Source: Bathymodiolus brooksi (Eukaryota > Mollusca > Bivalvia > Mytilida > Modiolidae). From it: a stretch of 64,000 nt of DNA. Position numbers and translations under genes: made by a program. Location of the stretch: assembly GCA_963680875.1 (NCBI GenBank), contig OY804588.1, forward strand, positions 75,292,829-75,356,828, in the 5' to 3' direction. Shown here in pieces: positions 57,010 to 64,000 of this stretch. The stretch's first letter is position 1, and every line of letters begins with the position of its first letter. The notes beneath the pieces are model-generated. The model had not been told where the DNA came from, made no database searches, and saw nothing but the letters and a program-made list of their open reading frames with translations.

Positions 57010-57600
57010 AATATTTAACAACATGTACCACTAAGACTTGTTGCATATCAAACCATTCATGTGTAATTAAATAAATACCCACTTCTTAAAACAACATGTA
57101 CCACTAAAACTTGCTGTATATCAAACAATTCATGTGTAAATGAATAAATACCCACTCCCTAAGACAACATGTACCACTAAAACTTATTGTATATCAAACC
57201 ATTCCTGCGTAAATAAATAAATACCCACTCCTTAAAGCAACATATACCACTAAAGCTTGTTGTATATCAAACCATTCATGTGTAAATAAATAAATACCCA
57301 CTCCTTAAAACAACATGTTCCACTAAAACTTGTTGTATATCAAACCATTCATGTGTAAATAAATAAATACCCACTCCTTAAAACAACATGTACCACTAAC
57401 ACTTGTTGTATATCAAACCATTCATGTGTAAGTAAATAGATACCCACTTCTTAAAACAACATGTACCACTAAAATCTGTTGTATATCAAACCATTCATGT
57501 GTAAATAAATAGATATTCACTCATTAAAACAACATGTACCACTAAAACGTGTTGTATTTCAAACCATTCATGTGTAAATAAATAAATACCCACTACTTAA
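57010..57600 (+). repeat. 73-bp tandem array, ~8 copies, most with an AATAAA
   Basis: The unit has 'AACATGTACCACTAAAACTT', 'GTTGTATATCAAACCATTCA', 'TGTGTAAATAAATAAATACC' and 'CACTCCTTAA'. Starts at 57021, 57094 and 57167 give a 73-bp period. Most units hold AATAAATAAATA, so the array lies where the 3' UTR and polyadenylation signals of the gene are expected; the first AATAAA is at 57070, ~130 nt after the stop. Confidence 0.92.
57070..57075 (+). terminator. Candidate polyadenylation signal AATAAA
   Basis: First AATAAA downstream of the stop codon at 56942, in the first unit of the 73-bp array. Later units repeat it. In AT-rich DNA such hexamers arise by chance, so its use is inferred from position only. 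Confidence 0.4.
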
Positions 57601-58288
57601 GACTAAGAAAAATGATATCTGAACATTAAGATATTGTTTGTTATATTAAGACTAAGATAAATTATATCTGAACATTAAGATATTGTTTGGTATATTAAGA
57701 CTATTTTTGATAAATGATATCTGAACATTAAGATATGATTTGGTATATTAAGACTAAGCCAAATGATATCTGAACATTAAGATATTATTTACTATATTAA
57801 GACTAAGATAAATGATATCTGAACATTAAGGTATTATTTGGCATATTAAGACTAAGATAAATTATATCTGAAAATTAAGATATTGCTTGGTATATTAAGA
57901 CTATGCCAAATGATATCTGAACATTAAGATATTATTTGCTATATTAAGACTAAGATAAATGATATCTGAACATAAAGATATTACTTGGTATATTAAGACT
58001 AAGATAAATTATATCTGAACATTAAGATATTGTTTGGTATATTAAGACTATGCCAAATGATATCTGAACATTAAGATATTATTTGTTATATTAAGACTAA
58101 GATAAATGATATCTGAACATTAAGATATTATTTGCTATATTAAGACTAAGATAAATGATATCTGAACATTAAGATATTATTTGGTATATTAAGACTATGC
58201 CAAATGATATCTGAACATTAAGATATTATTTGGTATATTAAGACTAAGATAAATGATATCTGAACATTAAGATATTATTTGGTATATA
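57601..58288. repeat. 49-bp tandem array, ~14 copies
   Basis: The unit is 'GACTAAGATAAATGATATCT', 'GAACATTAAGATATTATTTG' and 'GTATATTAA' (49 bp), with a frequent variant 'GACTATGCCAAATG'. It directly abuts the 73-bp array without a spacer. Confidence 0.95.
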
Positions 58289-59170
58289 TTTTGTGTACAC
58301 AAGTGTGGACACAGAAATGTGCTGTCCAAAATGCAAGTGTGAATGTCAATATTTCATATTATTAACTTAAAAACTAATCCTGGATTTTTATTTTTGCTTA
58401 AAGTCCGGTCCTGTGTTTTTATTTCAAATGTTCATTATAGCCCCCCTCCCCCTCCCAAGAGATATACAATTGTGTCATTGATAATAAATTAATAATTAAT
58501 AAATTCAGATTTTCTATTTAAAATAAATCTCATTTACAAAACCACTGATATTTGTTCAATTTTTAACGCTGATTTAAGCTTTAGTCGCAACAAATTTTTA
58601 TTTTTCTCTTTAAACTGTCGAAACATAACATTTATTTAACTGTAAAATTCACAAATAAATTCCCCCCCCCCTCTTTTTCCCTTTTTTCTTGTTCAAATCA
58701 ATGATCAACAATATTCCAGAATCAAACAAATGAATAAATATAACATATATTTCTTTTACATGCATCTGTTTACCATGCGGAGTCATTGTGTTTTAAATCA
58801 GTCATCCAATCATGACGCTCATTATTCTTGTCAAAGATAAAAATACATCGCTAAAATTACCTGTGGGTGTTTCCCCACTTCAACCCGTAAATTTACATAG
58901 AAATCGAAGATATTTCGTCATAAAACTTCTCACATGGTTTTGTCTTTCGTATTTCATGAAGACAAACATAACATTGTATTGCATTTATCAATATTGTATG
59001 AGTATCAACAGTTTTTTCAACACTGTATCTGTTTCTCGATACAGCCGCTCGATTACAGTGACCCGTGACCCACCTTAGCACGTTCTACCAGTTTTTTCTT
59101 AATAATGTTGTTTAATCATGTTGTTTAGTATAATATTTATAATAGATATATAGTTAGTAATTTACATACA
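58289..59170. other. Non-repetitive downstream sequence
   Basis: Low-complexity C runs near 58441 and 58663. Overlapping frames on both strands at 58812-59081 (plus, starting MTLIILVKDK; minus, starting MLRWVTGHCN) have no recognisable domain and are not called. Confidence 0.4.
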
Positions 59171-59290
59171 TGACATTAGAAAATTGCTAAAACAAAGGTA
59201 GACAATTTTAGCATTAAATAGTGATTTCTGATGATATGATGATTATTTTTTATATTATATAGTTAAATGTTATTGTGGTATATATCTTGT
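59171..59290. repeat. Duplicated segment, related to 60108-60200
   Basis: 'ACAAAGGTAGACAA' then 'AGCATTAAATAGTGATTTCTGATG' and 'GATTATTTTTTATA' recurs with changes at 60124-60187. Probably two copies of a dispersed repeat. Confidence 0.55.
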
Positions 59291-60107
59291 GTATATTATG
59301 TTGTAAATAGAATTAAGGAATAACAGTATTGTATTATAAGAGTTAGCAACGTCTGTTGAGGATTTGAGGGTCTAAAATGCAGTTTTACCTGTTATTATTT
59401 ATCTAATGATGGACAAAATATTTCTATATGGGCTTAAGAAATTGTCTAAAAATTGCTAACAATAGAAAGATGAGGAATATTGATGATTTTGTTGCAAAAG
59501 CGTAATGAAAAATCGTGATGTCATGATAATCTTTTTCAGTGTAGAACTTAAACATCTGACGTTGTTACTCATCATGTAGGCTTCAGTTGGGGATAAAATC
59601 CAATAAGATATTATTTCAAATGTAGACGATGTTTTTATTTTCACTTTGTTTATTTCAAATTTAATTGAGTTTCATTGAAATCTGTACATTTGGTAAAATA
59701 TCAAAAAAGTACCGGTAGATGATTCCGACCTCGTTAATGTTAATAAACATACATAATATTCAGTACTTGTTAGTATACAAAATGCAATCTACAAGTATAC
59801 AATATGCAATATACATACATTTTAAAATCAATTTGATATTTTTTTAGACAATGTTTCAAACAATTAAAACTTCTACGCGATATTTTAATATTATAGCAAT
59901 CTTATTTTGCTTACATATGAGATATATAGAAATAAATAAAACAGAAATACCAAACTGCATTAATTAAAATTTTTGGTTTCAAAGTATTCAATATGGTGGC
60001 TTATTCACATTAAAATCCTTAGTTACCACTTTGGTATCTTCAAATTCTTCTTACGTCATGTCAATTTGATGGCCACCATAAGTGTTTGAAAAAAAAGGGT
60101 TATCTAA
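59291..60107. other. AT-rich intergenic sequence
   Basis: No gene, RNA or clear element was seen. The minus frame 59456-59644 has no domain. Short repeats of 'AAATGCAATCTACAAGTATAC' type occur near 59778-59815. Confidence 0.4.
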
Positions 60108-60179
60108 TCAGAAAATTAGATAACAAAGGTAAACAACTTCAGCTTTAAAAAGTGATTTATGATGTTGTAATGATTATTT

Positions 60180-60660
60180 TTTATACGGGATATTTCATGT
60201 TGTAATGACATACTGCTTGTCATTGCTACATATGTTGTAATGACATACTGATTGTTGTTGCATACTGTGTTATTATATGATACCTGTTGATATGACATAC
60301 CATATCATGACATAATGCCTGTCGTTTTGACATACTATGCCATGACATACTATTTACGGAAACATAGCATGCTACGACATACTGCATTTTGTTCCAAATA
60401 TTATGCTATGACATTGTATGCTGTTGTGCCATAACACGTGACATAGTGCATGCTGTGTCATGGCATGTGCCATCATATGCTGTGACATGTTATTATGACA
60501 TAGCAAGTGTCTGTTGTTGCAACATACCATGATATGATGCATTGTATGTTATTGAGTTATATCATCTGACAAGTGCCTGTTGTGACATATCATGTCATTA
60601 TGACATAATTACTGTCTGTTGTTGCGACATACCATCAGTTGTGATGTGACATATGTTTGT
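60180..60660. repeat. Irregular repeat of 'TGTTGTAATGACATACTG'
   Basis: Many imperfect copies of 'GACATACTG' joined by 'TTGTTGT' and 'CATG', without a fixed period. It looks like an old, decayed minisatellite. Confidence 0.6.
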
Positions 60661-60914
60661 AGACCATTTGAACATATATTGTTTCAAAGTTTTATTATTT
60701 TGTCATTTTTTTTAGTTATTTAGAGTTTTCATTAAATGTATTATTCTGAGGTATAGTTGAGTTATACTTGAGTTATACTCTGTGAAGCAGAAAACAGAAA
60801 GTGTGCAATTTGTAGATTGTATAACACCGCACTCTCAGGTAACCCTACCTAATATTAAGTTAAATATTTGAATATTTTGACATTGAACTTTTGGCATTAA
60901 TATTACTACCCAAG
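60661..60914. other. AT-rich spacer
   Basis: Nothing recognised apart from a short duplication 'GTTGAGTTATACTTGAGTTATAC' region near 60755-60780. Confidence 0.4.
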
Positions 60915-61195
60915 GTCTGAAGGTTTGTTTGTTTGCTTGATGGTGTTTAACACCACTTTCAACAATATTTCAGTTATTTCGTGGCGGTCAGTTTTATTGG
61001 TGGAAGACACCGGAGGACCCAGAAAAAAACAACAGCCTGGCGCAAGTCACAGACAAATTTATCACATAATGTTGTACACATCTCCCTGATGGAGATTCGA
61101 ATACACAAAATCAGTGATGATTGGCACTGATTTGCATAGGTGGTTGTAAATCCAACTACCATATAATCAGGGCCATTATGGCCTCTCAACTTCTG
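60915..61195. repeat. Dispersed repeat 'TGGTGTTTAACACCACTTTC', copy 3
   Basis: Same family as 45376 and 55290: 'GATGGTGTTTAACACCACTT', 'CAGTTATTTCGTGGCGG', 'GTCACAGACAAATTTATCAC', 'GGTTGTAAATCCAACTACC'. It directly borders the 113-bp array. Confidence 0.75.
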
Positions 61196-64000
61196 ACGTG
61201 ATATTACAGTAAAGTGATGTTCTAGATACACAACATAGCGACAGTACAAGTATAAAGATAAAACAATGTAGATGTAATAACAAGACAAACACAGAGTACA
61301 CAAGTCTGAATGATTATTACAGTAAAGTGATGATCTCGATACATTGCATATCAACTGTACAAGTATAAAGATAAAACAATGTTGAAGAAATAACATGACA
61401 AACACAGACTACACAAATCTGAAGGGATATTACAGTAAAGTGATCATCTGTATACACAACATAGCAACAGTATAAGCATAAAGAGAAAACAATGTTGAAG
61501 TAATAACATGACAAACACAGAGTACACAAGTCTGAAGGTATAGTACAGTAAAGTGATGATCTGGATACACAACATAGCGACAGTACAAGTATAAAGATCA
61601 AACAATGTAGAAGTAATAACAAGATAAACACAGAGAACACAAGTCTGAAGGTATATTACAGTAAAGTGATGATCTAGATACACAACATATCAACAGTACA
61701 AGTATAAAGATCAAACAATGTAGAAGTAATAACAAGATAAACACAGAGAACACAAGTCTGAAGGTATATTACAGTAAAGTGATGATCTAGATACACAACA
61801 TATCAACAGTACAAGTATAAAGATAAAACAATGTAGAAGTAATAACAAGATAAACACAGAGTACACAAGTCTGAAGGTATATTACAGTAAAGTGATGATC
61901 TAGATACACAACATAGCGACAGTACAAGTATAAAGATAAATCAATGTAGAAGTAATAACAAGACAAACACAGAGTACACAAGTCTGAATTTATATCACAG
62001 TAAAGTGAACATAGCAACAATACAAGTATAAAGATATAACAATGTAGAAGTAATAACAAGACATCCACAGAGTACACAGGTCTAAAGGTATATTACAGTA
62101 AAGTGATGATCTGGATACACAACATAGCGACAGTACGACTATAAAGATAAAACAATGTAGAAGTAATAACAAGACAGACACAGAGTACACAAATCTGAAG
62201 GTATATTACAGTAAAGTGATGATCTAGATACACAACATATCAACAATACAAGTGTAAAGATAAAACAATATAGAAGTAATAACAAGACAAACAGAGGGTA
62301 CACAAGTTGGAAGGTATATTACAGTAAAGTGATGATCTGGGTACACAACATAACAACAATACAATTATAAAGATAAAACAATATAGAAGTAATAACAAGA
62401 CAAACAGTGTACACAAGTCTGAAGGTATATTACAGTAAAGTGATGATCTAGATACACAACATAGCACAGTACAAGTATAAAGATAAAACAATGTAGAAGT
62501 AATAACAAGATGAACACAAAGTACACAAGTCTGAAGGTATATTACAGTAAAGTGATGATCTAAATACACAACATAGCAACAGTACAAGTATAAAGATAAA
62601 GCAATGTAGAAGTAATAACAAGACAGACACAGAGTACACAAGTCTGAAGGTATATTACAGTAAAGTGATGATCTAGATACACAACATAGCAACAGTACAA
62701 GAATAAAGATAAAACAATGTAGAAGTAATACCAAGACAAACTCAGAGTACACAAATCTGAAGGTATATTACAGTAAAGTGATGATCTGGATACATTACAT
62801 AACAACAATACAAATATAAAGAAAAACAATGTAGAAGTAATAACAAGCCAGACACAGAGTAAACAAGTCTGAATTTATATTACAGTAAAGTGAACATAGC
62901 AACAATGCAAGTATTAAGATAAAACAATATAGAAGTAAGAACAAGACCAACACAGAGTACACAAGTCTGAAGGTATATTACAGTAAAGTGATGATCTATA
63001 TACACAACATAGCGACAGTACAATTATAAAGATAAAACAATGTAGAAGTAATAACAAGACAGACACAGAGTACACAGGTCTGTAAAAGGTATATTACAGC
63101 AAAGTGATGATCTGGATACACAACATAGCGACAGTACAAGAATAAAGATAAAACAATCTAGAAGTAATAACAAGACAGACACAGAGTACACAAGTCTCTA
63201 AAAGGTATATTACAGTAAAGTGATGATCTGGATACACAACATAACAACAATACAATTATAAAGATAAAACAATATAGAAGTAATAACAAGACAAACACAG
63301 TGTACACAAGTCTGAAGGTATATTACAGTAAAGTGATGATCTAGATACACAACATAGCGACAGTACAAGTATAAAGATAAAACAATGTAGAAGTAATAAC
63401 AAGATAAACACAAAGTACACAAGTCTGAAGGTATATTACAGTAAAGTGATGATCTAAATACACAACATAGCAACAGTACAAGTATAAAGATAAAACAATG
63501 TAGAAGTAATAACAAGACAGACACAGAGTACACAAGTCTGGAGGTATATTACAGTAAAGTGATGATCTAGATACACAACATAGCAACAGTACAAGTATAA
63601 AGATAAAACAATGTAGAAGTAATACCAAGACAAACTCAGAGTACACAAATCTGAAGGTATATTACAGTAAAGTGATGATCTGGATACATTACATAACAAC
63701 AATACAACTGTGAGGAAAAAACAATGTAGAAGTAATAACAAGGCAGACAGAGAGTAAACAAGTCTGAATTTATATTACAGTAAAGAGAACATAGCAACAA
63801 TGCAAGTATTAAGATAAAACAATATAGAAGTAAGAACAAGACCAACACAGAATACAGAAGTCTGAAGGTATATTACAGTAAAGTGATGATCTATATACAC
63901 AACATAGCGACAGTACAACTATCAAGATAAAAAAATGTAGAAATAATAACAAGACAGACACAGAATACACAAGTCTGTTAAAGTTATATTACAGTAAAGT
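61196..64000. repeat. ~113-bp tandem array, ~25 copies, continuing past the window
   Basis: The unit contains 'GGTATATTACAGTAAAGTGA', 'TGATCTAGATACACAACATA', 'GCGACAGTACAAGTATAAAG', 'ATAAAACAATGTAGAAGTAA', 'TAACAAGACAGACACAGAG' and 'TACACAAGTCTGAA'. Some units are shortened. Minus-strand frames repeating 'DHHFTVIYLQTCVLCV' are repeat translations. The block 62570-62880 recurs near 63465-63770, a multi-unit duplication. Confidence 0.95.

Noticed and set aside
58812..59081. Overlapping frames on both strands (88 and 62 residues)
   Set aside because: They overlap each other antisense, show no domain, and have no splice or promoter context that favours either.
61317..63848. Minus-strand frames rich in Cys, Leu and Tyr, looking like membrane proteins
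   Set aside because: They follow the 113-bp array exactly and stop whenever a unit has an indel. The hydrophobicity comes from the repeat's base composition.

Overview
The window looks like nuclear DNA of an animal, most likely a bivalve mollusc (species not determined). It is AT-rich and built of GT-AG introns, long minisatellite arrays and dispersed repeats of mollusc type, including a family with 'CCAAGATGGCCGCCA' and 'CAGGTGAGC' ends. The coding signal reduces to one plus-strand gene plus one dead hAT transposon. Most other open frames are translations of tandem repeats.

The gene is reconstructed from exons at 22473-22718, 29343-29852, 43009-43115, 43840-45084, a 31-nt microexon (47169-47199 and/or 48017-48047), 48281-48570, a 28-nt microexon (55680-55707) and 56653-56942. 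A further 28-nt exon at 20255-20282 is possible. All junctions are GT-AG and all phases agree, giving about 914 residues in the window; the true N-terminus was not found. The product is a ROCO-family GTPase. A Roc domain ([10 protein letters not shown]-loop, STDG, DFGGH, THSD) is followed by COR and then two C-terminal death domains, each preceded by a microexon with the same phases. By family analogy (DAPK1/MFHAS1-like ROCO proteins) it is probably a cytosolic signalling GTPase in cell death or innate immunity.

Layout: 1-20100, a minisatellite of about 56-62 bp with multi-kb higher-order duplications. 20160-22470, unique sequence and dispersed repeats. 22473-29342, first Roc exon and an intron holding a ~98-bp array broken up by a tRNA-derived SINE, foldback elements and a 275-bp palindrome. 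29343-43115, Roc exons 2 and 3 separated by a 13.2-kb intron that is almost all tandem repeat (46-bp and 63-bp arrays). 43116-48760, the COR exon, a hAT remnant, the microexon array, death domain 1 and a five-fold donor repeat. 49376-55157, nested mollusc repeats. 55680-57600, death domain 2, stop, and a 73-bp array carrying AATAAA in most units. 57600-64000, further arrays (49 bp, degenerate, 113 bp).

The most striking signal is that several arrays sit on the gene's own processing signals. Exactly 56 units of 63 bp each copy the 3' splice site and exon start of the Roc G4 exon. Sixteen units of ~56 bp each copy a whole microexon, and only the first and last copies are free of stops. Five units of 42 bp copy the 5' splice site of the death-domain-1 exon. 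I know of no described system of this form; whether it has a function or is a by-product of slippage cannot be told from sequence alone.
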